A stretch of 62,504 bases of DNA from Falsirhodobacter sp. 20TX0035 (GCF_028307215.1 NZ_JAQMHV010000015.1:1-62504); one strand, 5' to 3'. Shown: positions 34,874 to 44,429, counted from the first letter of the stretch. Numbers and translations are program-made. Notes: generated by a model not told the origin, from the sequence alone.

Positions 34874-35854
34874 ATGGAGGAGACGATCGCCGGTGCGCCC
34901 GACACGATGGAGGAGGCCGTCACCGTCGATCCGGCCTTCGTGTTCTCCAAGATCGAGGACTGGATCATCGGCCTTCAGACGATGCTGCCGAACATCGTCG
35001 TCGCGTCCGTTCTGATCGCGTTCTTTGTCATCGTCGGGTTCGTCGTGTCGCGCGGCGTGCGCAACTGGGCCGCGCATGGGCATCGCGAAAATCTGGGCGA
35101 TGTCCTCGGCTCGTTCCTCAAATGGGTGATCATCCTGCTGGGCGTGCTTCTGGGGCTGACGATCGTCATCCCGTCGCTGCGACCGGGGGACCTGATCGCC
35201 GGCCTGGGCATCGGGTCGGTGGCCATCGGTTTCGCGTTCAAGGACATCCTGCAGAACTGGCTGGCGGGCCTGCTGCTCCTGCTCGGTCAGCCCTTCCGCC
35301 CGGGCGACCAGATCATCGTCAATGGCTATGAAGGCACCGTGAAGCGGATCGAGACGCGGGCCACCATCCTGACCACCTATGACGGGCGGGACGCGATCAT
35401 CCCCAACTCGGACGTCTATTCGACCGCCGTCACCGTCAACACCGCCCATGAAACGCGGCGCAGCGACTACGATGTGGGGATCGGATACGGCGACGACATC
35501 GTGCACGCGCGCGAGGTGATCCTGAAGTGTTTCGAGGGGCTTGAGACGGTGGAGGCAAAGCCCGCGCCGGAGGTTCTAGTGTGGGATCTGGCATCCTCCA
35601 CCGTGAACCTGCGGGTGCGCTGGTGGACGCATTCGAAGCGCACGGATGTGGTGCATGTGAAGGCCGTCCTGCTGGAACGGATCAAGTATGCGCTGGACGA
35701 GGCCGGGATCGACATGGCCTTCCCCACGCAAGTGGTCCTGTTCCACAACCAGACGGACGAGGCCGACGGCAACCGCGGGCGCCAGCGCGAAGGCTGGCCT
35801 GCACCGGCGGAAGGCGAGCCGCCGAAACCGGCACGCAAGGTTGACAAAGACTGA
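34874..35854 (+). CDS. Mechanosensitive channel, MscS family
   Basis: The product is 326 aa. Three N-terminal spans are followed by the Gly/Ala-rich pore helix AGLGIGSVAIGFAFKDILQNWLAG (~110-135) and the beta domain PFRPGDQIIVNGYEGTVKRIETRAT. This is MscS-like in size (E. coli MscS is 286 aa), with a longer acidic/basic tail (EGEPPKPARKVDKD). The channel opens under membrane tension to relieve hypo-osmotic stress. The ATG at 34874 has GGAGGG upstream; an in-frame extension to 34613 is not supported. Confidence 0.9.
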   Translation: MEETIAGAPDTMEEAVTVDPAFVFSKIEDWIIGLQTMLPNIVVASVLIAFFVIVGFVVSRGVRNWAAHGHRENLGDVLGSFLKWVIILLGVLLGLTIVIPSLRPGDLIAGLGIGSVAIGFAFKDILQNWLAGLLLLLGQPFRPGDQIIVNGYEGTVKRIETRATILTTYDGRDAIIPNSDVYSTAVTVNTAHETRRSDYDVGIGYGDDIVHAREVILKCFEGLETVEAKPAPEVLVWDLASSTVNLRVRWWTHSKRTDVVHVKAVLLERIKYALDEAGIDMAFPTQVVLFHNQTDEADGNRGRQREGWPAPAEGEPPKPARKVDKD

Positions 35855-36036
35855 TCGCGCTCTCGTCGAACCGGCTGAGAATGATGGATTGGCGCGCCAG
35901 CGGGCCTGAGAGGATCGGAGGGTCGTCCCGGCCAAGTTGAAGACGCGCAGAGCAGACTCTGACTGCGGATGTGTGGTCCAAGGAGTCCGAAGCGTGCTTC
36001 GGCGTATTCCTTGATCGTGGAATATCGCGAAGATTC

Positions 36037-36064
36037 TTGACGGTTTTTGTAGCTAATGTATAGC
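36037..36064 (+). promoter_or_regulatory. Candidate promoter of the iron-siderophore importer
   Basis: TTGACG, 16 bases, then TATAGC, in an AT-rich patch 47-74 bases before the ATG at 36111. No clear Fur box palindrome was identified by eye, though iron control is likely for the family. Confidence 0.45.
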
Positions 36065-36110
36065 GTTCCGTCACGCCTTTGCATGCGCCCCTTTCTCACA
36101 GGATCGACCG

Positions 36111-37232
36111 ATGAGCCTTCGCTTCGCCGCTTCCGCTGCCACCGTGCTCCTTGCGTCGGCCCTTCCGGCCCTTGCCGATCCCGTCACGCTGACCGACATC
36201 GCCGGGCGCGAGGTGACGGTGGAGGCGCCTGTTCAGCGCGTCATTCTGGGCGAGGGTCGCCAGATCTACCTTCTGGGCGTGCTGGAGCGTGAGGCGCCCT
36301 TTGCCCATGTCGTCGGATGGCGCGAGGATCTGCTTCAGGCCGATCCCGACGGCTATGCCGCCTATGCCGAAAAGTTTCCCGATTTGAAGGACCTGCCGAC
36401 CTTCGGCGGCTTCAAGGACGGGACCTTCGACGTGGAGCAGGCCGCTGCTCTGAAGCCCGACGTCGTGCTGATGAACCTCGAAGCCCGCGCTGCGACCGAG
36501 GATGCGGGCTATGACGACAAGCTGGCCGAATTGGGCGTCCCCATCGTCTATGTCGACTTCCGCGAAGACCCGATGGCGCACAGCGTCGAATCCATGCGCA
36601 TCATGGGCAAGCTGACCGGGCAGGAACAGCGGGCCGACGACTACATCGCCTTTGCCGAGGCGCAGATGAAACGCGTGACCGACCGCATCGCCGGGGACGA
36701 CATCGTCCGGCCCAAGGTCTTCATCGACCGCGCCGGCGGCTACAGCGACGATTGCTGCATGAGCTTCGGCAACGGCAACTTCGGCGAATACGTGGAGATC
36801 GCGGGCGGCACCAACATCGCCAAGGACATCATCCCCGGCACGTTCGGCACGCTGAACCCCGAACAGATCATCGCGTCGAACCCGGATCAGGTGATCGTCA
36901 CGGGCGGCAACTGGGACGCCTACGTGCCCGGCGGCGCGTGGGTGGGCCTGGGCCCCGGCGCGGACATGCAGGCCGCGAAGACCAAGCTTCAGGCCCTGAC
37001 CGAACGCACGGCGATGACCGGCATCACTGCGGTCAAAACGGGACAGTTCCACGCCATCTGGCACCAGTTCTACGACAACCCCTACTACTTCGTCGCCGTG
37101 CAGCAGCTTGCGAAGTGGCAGCAGCCCGCCCTGTTCGCCGATCTGGACCCCGAAGCGACGCTGAAGGAGCTGCACGAGCGTTTCCTGCCGGTGCCCTATC
37201 AGCCGGGCTACTGGGTGTCTCTGAATGACTGA
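36111..37232 (+). CDS. Ferric siderophore-type ABC periplasmic binding protein
   Basis: The product is 373 aa. A signal peptide (MSLRFAASAATVLLASALPALA) precedes a FecB/FhuD-type domain starting VTLTDIAGREVTVEAPVQRVILG. The central LKPDVVLMN and ASNPDQVIVTGG segments are typical of TroA-fold metal-chelate binders. AGGA lies seven bases before the ATG. It overlaps the permease start by eight bases. Likely ligands are ferric siderophores or heme; the exact one cannot be told from sequence. The long insertion containing GYSDDCCMSFGN has two adjacent Cys, unusual for this fold. Confidence 0.85.
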   Translation: MSLRFAASAATVLLASALPALADPVTLTDIAGREVTVEAPVQRVILGEGRQIYLLGVLEREAPFAHVVGWREDLLQADPDGYAAYAEKFPDLKDLPTFGGFKDGTFDVEQAAALKPDVVLMNLEARAATEDAGYDDKLAELGVPIVYVDFREDPMAHSVESMRIMGKLTGQEQRADDYIAFAEAQMKRVTDRIAGDDIVRPKVFIDRAGGYSDDCCMSFGNGNFGEYVEIAGGTNIAKDIIPGTFGTLNPEQIIASNPDQVIVTGGNWDAYVPGGAWVGLGPGADMQAAKTKLQALTERTAMTGITAVKTGQFHAIWHQFYDNPYYFVAVQQLAKWQQPALFADLDPEATLKELHERFLPVPYQPGYWVSLND

Positions 37233-38283
37233 CGCCGCGCTGGCCGAGGGGCGGCGCGGGTTCTACCGCGCCCTTGTGCTGCGCCGGCAGCTGATCCTTG
37301 GGGGGCTGGCGCTGGCGCTGGCCCTCAGCGTCTGCGTGGACCTCGCGCTCGGCCCCGCGCGCTACACCCTTGGTCAGGTGGTGGAGGCGCTGCTGTGGCC
37401 CGGCGCAGTGGACGATCAGGTCCGCGTCATCCTGTGGGAAATCCGCATGCCCGTGGCGCTGATGGCCGTCGTGGTGGGCGCCAGCCTGTCGATTGCGGGC
37501 GTGCAGATGCAGACGATCCTGAACAACCCGTTGGCCAGCCCCTTCACGCTCGGCATTTCCGCCGGGGCGGGCTTCGGGGCGGCGCTGGCGCTGGCCTTCG
37601 GCGTGGCCCTTGTGCCCTTTTCGGTAGAATACATCATTCCCGTCAACGCCTTCGCGATGGCGATGCTCACCTCGCTCGCGATCTACGGCCTCAGCCTGCG
37701 GCAGGGCGTGGGAAGCGAGACGATCGTGCTTCTGGGCATCGCGCTGGTCTTCATCTTCAACGCGCTGATGTCGCTGATCCAGTTCTTTGCCAGCCAGCAG
37801 GCGGTGGCGGCCGTCGTGTTCTGGACCATGGGCAGCCTGACAAAGGCGACATGGCCGAAGCTGTGGATCGCGCTGACGGTGCTGATCATCGCCACCCCGC
37901 TGCTGGCCCGGCGGGGCTGGGCGCTGACCGCGATGCGGCTAGGCGACGCCAAGGCCGAAAGCATGGGCGTGCGTCCCCGCGCCCTTCGGCTGGAGGTGCT
38001 GGTGATCGTCAGCCTCCTCGCCTCCATCTCGGTGTCGTTCGTGGGCACCATCGGCTTCATCGGGCTGGTCGGCCCCCACATCGCGCGGATGCTGCTGGGC
38101 GAGGATCAGCGCTTCCTTCTGCCGGGCGCCGCGTTGTCGGGGGCGCTGATCCTGTCTCTGGGCTCCATCCTGTCCAAGACGGTGATCCCGGGCACGATCA
38201 TTCCCATCGGCATCGTCACCTCTCTCGTGGGGATTCCGTTCTTCCTCTACCTCATCCTGAACCGTCGGGTGGCGTCATGGTAA
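37225..38283 (+). CDS. FecCD-family iron-chelate ABC permease
   Basis: The product is 352 aa with about ten membrane spans. Signature segments include GASLSIAGVQMQTILNNPLASPFTLGISAGAGFGAALAL and ATIGFIGLVGPHIARML-like FVGTIGFIGLVGPHIARML, both diagnostic of the BtuC/FecCD family. It should work as a homodimer, since only one permease gene is present. It overlaps the binding-protein gene by eight bases and the ATPase gene by seven, forming a tight three-gene importer. Confidence 0.9.
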   Translation: MTDAALAEGRRGFYRALVLRRQLILGGLALALALSVCVDLALGPARYTLGQVVEALLWPGAVDDQVRVILWEIRMPVALMAVVVGASLSIAGVQMQTILNNPLASPFTLGISAGAGFGAALALAFGVALVPFSVEYIIPVNAFAMAMLTSLAIYGLSLRQGVGSETIVLLGIALVFIFNALMSLIQFFASQQAVAAVVFWTMGSLTKATWPKLWIALTVLIIATPLLARRGWALTAMRLGDAKAESMGVRPRALRLEVLVIVSLLASISVSFVGTIGFIGLVGPHIARMLLGEDQRFLLPGAALSGALILSLGSILSKTVIPGTIIPIGIVTSLVGIPFFLYLILNRRVASW

Positions 38284-39038
38284 GCCTGACCCTCCGCGAT
38301 GTTTCCGCCGCCTACGGGGGGCGCGAGGTGCTGTCGGGAATCACGACGCCGCCCTTGCAAGGCGGGCAGCTGGTCGCGCTGCTGGGGCCGAACGGCGCCG
38401 GGAAGTCCACGCTGTTCCGCCGCATCTTCGGCCTGCTGCGCGGCCAGGGCGACATTCGTGTCGAAGGGGCCACCGTGCCTCGCCCCATCGCCTACATGCC
38501 GCAGGACAACGGCGCCCGGCCGGTGCTGTCCGTCTACGAATCGATCCTGCTGGCCCGGATGCAGGGCCGCCGCCTGCGCGTCCTGCCCGAAGATCACGCC
38601 GAGGTGGAGCGGATCCTGCGGCTTCTGAACATCGGCAGCCTTCGCGCGCGCAATGTGGGCGATCTGTCGGGCGGTCAGCGCCAGATGGTCGGCGCGGCGC
38701 AGACGCTGGTGCAGAACCCGCAGATCCTCCTGATGGATGAGCCGACCTCTGCACTGGACCTGTCGCGGCAGATCGACCTTCTGGCGCTGCTGCATCGCCT
38801 GACCCGGGAGGAAGGGCTGCTGATCGTCGTCGCCCTGCACGACCTGGGCCACGCCTTGCGCTTTGCCGATGCGGCGATGGTGATCGGCAATGGAGGCCTT
38901 GTCGCCTGCGGCGCGACGCAGGACGTCATCACCCCCCACCTCCTCCGGAACGTCTTCGACGTGGAGGCGCGGATCGAGCCGTGCACGATGGGCCGCCCGC
39001 ATCTGATCGTGGACGGGCGCGCAGGCCACCGGGCCTGA
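38277..39038 (+). CDS. Iron-chelate ABC transporter ATPase (FecE/FhuC-like)
   Basis: The product is 253 aa. Walker A GPNGAGKST (~37), the signature LSGGQRQM (~130) and Walker B ILLMDEPTSALD are all present, with the His of VVALHDLGHAL in the switch loop. The ATG at 38277 overlaps the permease stop. It powers uptake by the two genes upstream. The first ~25 residues (VSLTLRDVSAAYGGREVL) are the usual FhuC start, so a longer reading into the permease gene is rejected. Confidence 0.92.
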   Translation: MVSLTLRDVSAAYGGREVLSGITTPPLQGGQLVALLGPNGAGKSTLFRRIFGLLRGQGDIRVEGATVPRPIAYMPQDNGARPVLSVYESILLARMQGRRLRVLPEDHAEVERILRLLNIGSLRARNVGDLSGGQRQMVGAAQTLVQNPQILLMDEPTSALDLSRQIDLLALLHRLTREEGLLIVVALHDLGHALRFADAAMVIGNGGLVACGATQDVITPHLLRNVFDVEARIEPCTMGRPHLIVDGRAGHRA

Positions 39039-39236
39039 GGGGCGGGGATTGCACGACGAAGCGGCTTCACGGGCTTGTCAGGGTTGTTGGCCAACATCCT
39101 CCCCGCCCGCTGCTTCCCGGCTTCGCGGAAACACGCAATGAAAGCGCCTGCGGTGGCTGGCCTACTCACGCTTGCACCCACCGGGCAGGATCATCCGCAT
39201 TCAGTCCCCGATGGAGGGTACGTAGGGGCCCGAAAC

Positions 39237-39259
39237 GAAAAAAGCCCCGCAAGGGGCTT
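39237..39259 (-). terminator. Terminator after tRNA-Asn
   Basis: The stem AAGCCCC/GGGGCTT with a four-base loop (39242-39259) is followed on the minus strand by a T-run (plus-strand A at 39237-39243). It lies 31 bases after the tRNA 3' end. Confidence 0.75.
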
Positions 39260-39290
39260 CATCGTAGGTAGCAGAAATCTGGAAGATTTC

Positions 39291-39365
39291 TGGCTCCGGC
39301 GGTAGGGATCGAACCTACGACCAATTGATTAACAGTCAACTGCTCTACCGCTGAGCTACGCCGGA
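39291..39365 (-). tRNA. tRNA-Asn (GUU)
   Basis: Read on the minus strand the molecule starts TCCGGCGTAGCTCAGCGG and has anticodon GTT in CTGTTAATC, the T-loop GGTTCGATCC, a 7-bp acceptor stem TCCGGCG/CGCCGGA, discriminator G and an encoded CCA. The cloverleaf is complete at 75 nt. It stands alone with its own terminator (39237-39259). Confidence 0.97.
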
Positions 39366-39516
39366 ACACGAGGGGTGTAATAGCCACCTCCCCCGGGGGT
39401 GTCCAGAGGCTTCGAGCAGAAAAAACGCGTTCCGGTCACTTTTTTACGACGGCCTTCGGCAAGCGCCTTGCGCCGGGGACGGCATCGCCTACCCTCCTCA
39501 AAACACAGGAGCTTTC

Positions 39517-40182
39517 ATGACCCCCACATCCAGCCTGACCTTCGACCGCATCGCGCCCGTGTCTGGCGTGGCCGACAGCATGGTGGTGTTCGTGCATGGC
39601 TACGGCGCGAACGGCGCGGATCTTCTGGATCTGGCGCGCCCCTTGGGCGAACAGCTGCCCCGCACGATCTTCATCGCCCCCGACGCGCCCGAGCGCTGCC
39701 GCAACAACCCCATGGGCTGTCAGTGGTTTCCCATCCCCCGGCTGGACGGTTCGACCGAGGAGGAGATGCGGACCGGCTTCGCTCACGCGTCCGGCCAGCT
39801 TCAGGCGTTCCTAGACGACCGGCTGGCGGCGGAAGGGCTGACGCCCGACCGGCTGGTTCTTGTCGGGTTCTCGCAAGGCACGATGATGAGCCTGCACATC
39901 GCCCCGCGCCGGCCGCTGCCGATCGGCGGCGTGGTCGGCTTCTCGGGCCGCCTCGTGGTGCCGGAACGGCTGGAGGCGGAAACGCTGTCCCGCCCACCCG
40001 TCTTGCTGGTGCATGGCGACCAGGACGCCATGGTCCCGTTCGAGGAGATGGGGCTGGCCGGCAACGTACTGGTCGCCGCCGGGTTCGACACCTATGGCCA
40101 CGTGATGAAGAACACGGGCCACGGGATCGCACCTGACGGGGTGGCGGTGGCCTTGTCCTTCCTGCGCGACCGGCTGGGCTGA
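39517..40182 (+). CDS. Phospholipase/carboxylesterase-type alpha/beta hydrolase
   Basis: The product is 221 aa. The family motifs are VVFVHGYGANGADLLDLA, the nucleophile elbow GFSQG (~111-115), Asp in LVHGDQDAMVP and His in NTGHGIAPDGV. This matches the ~220 aa cytosolic acyl-protein thioesterase/carboxylesterase family, which hydrolyses short-chain esters. A GGAGCT-type site precedes the ATG. It is a single gene between tRNA-Asn and an HNH gene, with no operon context; the physiological substrate is unknown. Confidence 0.9.
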   Translation: MTPTSSLTFDRIAPVSGVADSMVVFVHGYGANGADLLDLARPLGEQLPRTIFIAPDAPERCRNNPMGCQWFPIPRLDGSTEEEMRTGFAHASGQLQAFLDDRLAAEGLTPDRLVLVGFSQGTMMSLHIAPRRPLPIGGVVGFSGRLVVPERLEAETLSRPPVLLVHGDQDAMVPFEEMGLAGNVLVAAGFDTYGHVMKNTGHGIAPDGVAVALSFLRDRLG

Positions 40183-40323
40183 CACGAAATCGTCACCTGC
40201 ACCGGCTACACCTACCGAAAGAAGGGGCTTGCGTGGTGCGGGACGCCACATATAGTGGGCCTCAGGCGATGGGGCGGTTCCCCGCCCCTTGACCTTGCGG
40301 TACGGGGCGGAGGGGAGTGCGGG

Positions 40324-40908
40324 ATGAGCGTCGATTTCAGAACCCAGTTCGTGCGTGAACCTGCTGTGTTGAAACAGTTTCCCGCCCTTGTGCTGAATGC
40401 GGACTATCGCCCCTTGTCCTATTACCCCCTGTCCCTTTGGCCGTGGCAGGAGGCGATCAAGGCGGCCTTTCTGGACCGGGTCACCATCGTGGCCGAATAC
40501 GACCAGACGGTCCGAAGCCAGCGGGCCGAGATACGGATACCCTCCGTCGTCGTGCTGAAAGATTTCGTCAAACCCCAGAAGCGCGTGGCTTTCACGCGCT
40601 TCAATCTTTTTCTGAGGGACGAATTCTGCTGCCAGTATTGCGGCGCGCGGGGCGATCTGACCTTCGACCACGTCCTGCCCCGCTGCCGCGGCGGCATCAC
40701 CAGCTGGGAAAACGTAGTGGCCGCCTGTTCGCCCTGCAACCTGCACAAGGGCTCGCGCACCCTGCGCCAGTCGGGCCTTGCGCTGGGCCGCCCGCCCCGC
40801 CGCCCCACGGCCGAGGAAATGCAGAACCACGGCCGCCGCTTCCCGCCGAACCACCTGCACGAAAGCTGGATCGACTTCCTCTACTGGGACAGCGAACTGG
40901 ACGCCTGA
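40324..40908 (+). CDS. HNH endonuclease-domain protein
   Basis: The product is 194 aa. A C-terminal HNH fold has CQYCG, then FDHVLPRCRGG (metal-binding DH) and NVVAACSPCNLHKG, with paired CxxC. The N-terminal ~80 residues (LNADYRPLSYYPLSLWPWQEAI) form the conserved non-catalytic part of this bacterial family, common as a housekeeping gene in alphaproteobacteria. GGAGTG lies close to the ATG at 40324. It could process DNA or RNA; no phage or restriction genes adjoin it, so the target is not known. Confidence 0.87.
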   Translation: MSVDFRTQFVREPAVLKQFPALVLNADYRPLSYYPLSLWPWQEAIKAAFLDRVTIVAEYDQTVRSQRAEIRIPSVVVLKDFVKPQKRVAFTRFNLFLRDEFCCQYCGARGDLTFDHVLPRCRGGITSWENVVAACSPCNLHKGSRTLRQSGLALGRPPRRPTAEEMQNHGRRFPPNHLHESWIDFLYWDSELDA

Positions 40909-41009
40909 GGTCCTCGCGATAGATTGATCGGACAGGGACGCGTGGGCCTTTGGCGGGCCGCGCGGCGTTCCCATGTGGATGATCATTACATTCTGCCGAA
41001 AGGGCTGAC

Positions 41010-42272
41010 ATGGGCGAACCTCAAGTGCGGGCCGGTGACCGTTACGCGCGCGAACTGGAACGGCATCTGACCTGGCTGGACACCTTCACCACCACCGCAC
41101 TTGGCGTTCTGGCCGCCGCCTCGGGGATCTACACCTATCTGGGCGTCCGGGCGCTGCTGGACGATCCCGGCATCTGGACCACCTTCGCGGCGCTGGCCTA
41201 TTCCATCGCGGTGTCGGTCGGCATCTTCGTCTTCTGGTCTTACATGATGCGGCTTCTGCCGGCGGTGCGCAGCGGCGCCTCGCGCATCGGGCTTCTCCTG
41301 ACGATGGCGCTGGGCTGCGTCGCGATCATCGCCATGTCGTCCTGGCTGAACGCGGCGGCGCTGGCCGGCTCGGCGGCCGTGGAACAGCACATGGCCACGA
41401 CCACGCAACGCTATCAGGCCGCGCTGGAACGCGCGAACGCCAACGCCGTCGCAGGGCAGTCCCTGGCCCGCGACGTGGCCCGGGTGCGGCAAAGCTTCAC
41501 CGACCTGTCGGAACAGGAAGCGGGCGGCAACCTGTCGGGCTTTTCCGGCCGCGGCGCGGTGTTCCGCGTCCTGACCCAGAAGGGATCGGAGCTGCAGGCG
41601 CTGGAGGATCAGCTGAACGGCGTGGCCGAACCCATCGCCCGCGCTTTTGCCGACGGCAACGCCACCCTGTCGCGGATGCGCGATCTGGGCGTGGCGGCGG
41701 GTCCGATCGGCGACCGGACGGTCAGCTTCTCCGAAGAAGCGGTGAACCTGTCCGGCCTGATCGCGCAGCTGCGTCAGCTGAACCCGGCCCCGCTGGTGGA
41801 CCGGGCGGCGCAGGATCTGCGCGACGCCGTTCTTGTGCCCGAACTGGACGGAAGCAGCGCCGAAACCCGCGCCGGTCAATCCTCCACCATCACCTCGGTG
41901 CTGGACCTCGTGGACCAGCGGGCGAACACGCTGGCCGAGGCCGCCGCCGCCGTGATCGCCCTGCCCCAGCCCGAGGAGACGGTCTACACCCCCGTCTCCG
42001 CCGCCGACGCCATCATCATGTATCGCGGCAACTTCATCCCCGCCTGGGCGGGCGCCATCGCGATCGACCTTCTGCCCGCCGTGCTGGTGTTCATCCTGAT
42101 GGTGGTGCAGGCCGCCATCCGGTCGGGCCGGGGCGAGGACATCACCGACGACACCATGACCGTGGGCGAACTGCGCGCCGCCCTGGCCGCGGCCGAGGTG
42201 CTGCGCGCGGCGGACCGCCCCGCCCCCCCGGTGTCCGAGGCGCGGGCCGTCCTGATCCGGCCCACCGAATGA
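41010..42272 (+). CDS. Uncharacterised four-TM membrane protein
   Basis: The product is 420 aa and not recognised as a named family. Three membrane spans lie at ~25-45, 55-80 and 90-115, then a long Ala/Gln-rich, coiled-coil-prone extracytoplasmic domain (~120-335) and a fourth span at ~348-372. A short cytosolic tail follows, ending ARAVLIRPTE. The ClpP-like gene overlaps its stop by four bases, which argues for a joint function such as envelope proteolysis or stress sensing, but this is inference from context. Confidence 0.7.
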   Translation: MGEPQVRAGDRYARELERHLTWLDTFTTTALGVLAAASGIYTYLGVRALLDDPGIWTTFAALAYSIAVSVGIFVFWSYMMRLLPAVRSGASRIGLLLTMALGCVAIIAMSSWLNAAALAGSAAVEQHMATTTQRYQAALERANANAVAGQSLARDVARVRQSFTDLSEQEAGGNLSGFSGRGAVFRVLTQKGSELQALEDQLNGVAEPIARAFADGNATLSRMRDLGVAAGPIGDRTVSFSEEAVNLSGLIAQLRQLNPAPLVDRAAQDLRDAVLVPELDGSSAETRAGQSSTITSVLDLVDQRANTLAEAAAAVIALPQPEETVYTPVSAADAIIMYRGNFIPAWAGAIAIDLLPAVLVFILMVVQAAIRSGRGEDITDDTMTVGELRAALAAAEVLRAADRPAPPVSEARAVLIRPTE

Positions 42273-42985
42273 TGCGGGGCCTGTCCACGCCGCAAGGCGC
42301 GATGAAGGCCGTTCTTCTGTCGCAGATGGTGATCGGGGTGGCGCTGGTCGCCCTTGATCTGCGCGGAACGCCTTCGGCCGCCGCGCCGGGCCTGTTCGTG
42401 CCGCCGGCCGAAGGGCCCAGCGTCCGCCCCTACCGCCCCGACCTGCGCCCCGGCACGCCGGGCGCCCCCGCCATGCGCCCCATGCCCGAACAGCTGCTGT
42501 TCGAGGCGGAGGGCGACACCCTGAGCATCACCGGACAGATCGCTCCGGGCGACGCCGACCGCTTCGTCGCCTGGCTGGAGGAGAACCGGCCCGAAACAGC
42601 CACGGTGACGCTGGACAGTTCCGGCGGCTCCGTGTCGGACGCCCTGGCCATCGGGCGCACGATCCGCGCAGCGGGATACGCGACGACCATTGGCGACGGT
42701 GCCGTCTGCATGTCCGCCTGCCCCTACCTGTTCGCGGGCGGGACCGAACGGACCGTGGCCGAAGGTGGCGTCGTCGGCGTGCATCAAAGCTATTTCGGCG
42801 AAAACACCCTTCTTCCGGCCTTCATGGCGGTGAAGGATGTCCAGCGCGGTCAGGCCGCCGTTCTGGATTACCTGACCGAGATGGGGGTGGACCTGCGCCT
42901 GATGGGTCAGGCCCTGAAAACCCCGCCCGAGGAGATCAACATCCTGACGCCCGAGCAGATGACGGATTTCAAGCTGACAACCTGA
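42269..42985 (+). CDS. ClpP-like serine protease, membrane-anchored or secreted
   Basis: The product is 238 aa. A hydrophobic segment (~15-35) is followed by a Pro-rich linker and a ClpP/crotonase fold: VTLDSSGGSVSDALAIGRTIR, then a putative nucleophile Ser in CMSACPYLF (~150) and His in VGVHQSYF (~170). This is the layout of the periplasmic ClpP-like family, not cytosolic ClpP (which lacks the N-terminal anchor). It overlaps the four-TM gene by four bases and is convergent with the serine hydrolase, overlapping it by 17 bases. Confidence 0.8.
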   Translation: MMRGLSTPQGAMKAVLLSQMVIGVALVALDLRGTPSAAAPGLFVPPAEGPSVRPYRPDLRPGTPGAPAMRPMPEQLLFEAEGDTLSITGQIAPGDADRFVAWLEENRPETATVTLDSSGGSVSDALAIGRTIRAAGYATTIGDGAVCMSACPYLFAGGTERTVAEGGVVGVHQSYFGENTLLPAFMAVKDVQRGQAAVLDYLTEMGVDLRLMGQALKTPPEEINILTPEQMTDFKLTT

Positions 42986-44429
42986 CATACTCGACCACGC
43001 GGGCGCGTGAGAGGGAGAGTTCCACCCGGTCAGCACCCAGCCGGCGCAGGCAGATGCGGCGGCCCAACGCCTGGAACAGCCAGCGTCCGTTCCCCAGCGC
43101 CACCAGATCAGAACGTTCGGCGCGTGGGCCGGCGCCCCAATGTACCTGGCCCTTCGCAATGCGGAACGTGGCGCCGTCGCACTCCCACCAGCCGTCCAGC
43201 ATTTCGTCCAAGGGTTCCGCCTGGGCCGGATGCAGGCACACAGGCAGATGCCCGATCTCCCCCTCCAGCGCCTTTCCGGTCCAGCGCAGCCGGATCTCCG
43301 ACTGCGGCGCGTGGGAGATGGCCTCGTCCCCCGCAGCGAACAGCTTTTCCTCGGCGTCGCGGACCACGATGCTGGCGGGGCGCACCTCGGCCCAGAGGTT
43401 CCCCTCCTCGGCCACATAAAGCCCCGGCGGCGCCCAGTCCCGGGCAGGTTCGGCGTCGGGCAATACGCCCAGAAGAACGGTCATGACCGCCTCGGCCGCC
43501 GCCGTCGCTTCCCCGTCGTCGCGGTTGGTGACGACGCAGATGCCGGCCCCCAGCGCCGGATCCAGAAGGAAGCCCGAACGGTATCCCGACTGTGCCCCGC
43601 CATGCCCCGGCACCAGCCGGTCGCCGATGCGGGTCAGACGCAGGCCAAGGCCGTAGCCTGTCGGCCGGCCGTCCCGCAGCGGCACGGGCTGCGCCAAGCT
43701 CGCGAACGCGTCGCGGTCCATCAGGTCCGCCAGCCACGACGCCAGCTGCGTGGCCGATCCCGCCAGCGCGCCCGCCGCCGACAGGTGCATCCCCTGCCCG
43801 CCCTGCACCCAGACGCCATCCCGCATCACGTGGCCCGGCACCAGCCCCGTCACCGGCTCGTTCCAGTAATCGGGTGCGGCGATGCCGTGGCCCTGCGCCG
43901 CGACCCACTCAGTAAAACGCAGCCCCCGCGCCTCCAGCGCCGCCTCCACCAGACGATAGCCGGCGTTGGAATAGGCAACCTCGGTCCCCGGCTCGGCGTT
44001 CAGTCGCCCGATCCCGGCGGACCAAGCCAGGAGGTCCGGCGCGCGAGTGTCCACCTCGCCGCCCAAACCCAGAAGGGTCAGCATCTCGCGCGTGTCGGGA
44101 AGGCCGCCCTGCATCGCCAGCGCCTGCCGCACCGTGACGGCACCCGGCACCGGATGCATCGGCAACAGCGATCCCAGCATCGCGTCCAGGGGCAACCCGC
44201 TGTCCAGAACGAAGGCGGCAAAGACATGCTTGGTGACGGACGCCCAGCGCACCACCGTGTCGGGCGTGAAGGCCTTGTGCTCCCCCACACGCTCCACCCC
44301 GCCCGTGATGGCGAAATGCAGCCCGTTGCGGTCGAAGCCGAGGATAGCGCCGCCCGGACCATCCGCCGGCCACGCGTCGCAAAGGGCTTGCGCCTGTTCG
44401 GCGGCGGCGGACCAGTGAAGAAATATCAT
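42969..44429 (-). CDS. Serine hydrolase, class C beta-lactamase / D-aminopeptidase-like
   Basis: The product is 486 aa. The beta-lactamase fold motifs are SVTK (~64-67, the S-x-x-K), YSNAGY (~153) and PGHGGAQSG (~275, the KTG equivalent). The C-terminal ~140 residues form beta-rich domains as in Brucella (Ochrobactrum) D-aminopeptidase DAP, which removes N-terminal D-amino acids. There is no signal peptide, so it is probably cytosolic. The gene overlaps the convergent ClpP-like gene by 17 bases. An esterase activity is also possible. Confidence 0.82.
   Translation of the reverse strand: MIFLHWSAAAEQAQALCDAWPADGPGGAILGFDRNGLHFAITGGVERVGEHKAFTPDTVVRWASVTKHVFAAFVLDSGLPLDAMLGSLLPMHPVPGAVTVRQALAMQGGLPDTREMLTLLGLGGEVDTRAPDLLAWSAGIGRLNAEPGTEVAYSNAGYRLVEAALEARGLRFTEWVAAQGHGIAAPDYWNEPVTGLVPGHVMRDGVWVQGGQGMHLSAAGALAGSATQLASWLADLMDRDAFASLAQPVPLRDGRPTGYGLGLRLTRIGDRLVPGHGGAQSGYRSGFLLDPALGAGICVVTNRDDGEATAAAEAVMTVLLGVLPDAEPARDWAPPGLYVAEEGNLWAEVRPASIVVRDAEEKLFAAGDEAISHAPQSEIRLRWTGKALEGEIGHLPVCLHPAQAEPLDEMLDGWWECDGATFRIAKGQVHWGAGPRAERSDLVALGNGRWLFQALGRRICLRRLGADRVELSLSRARVVEYVRLSA

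Noticed and set aside
39291-39365. tRNA-Asn as an integration site
   Set aside because: No integrase or duplicated tRNA end is seen nearby; the phage integrase lies at dusA.
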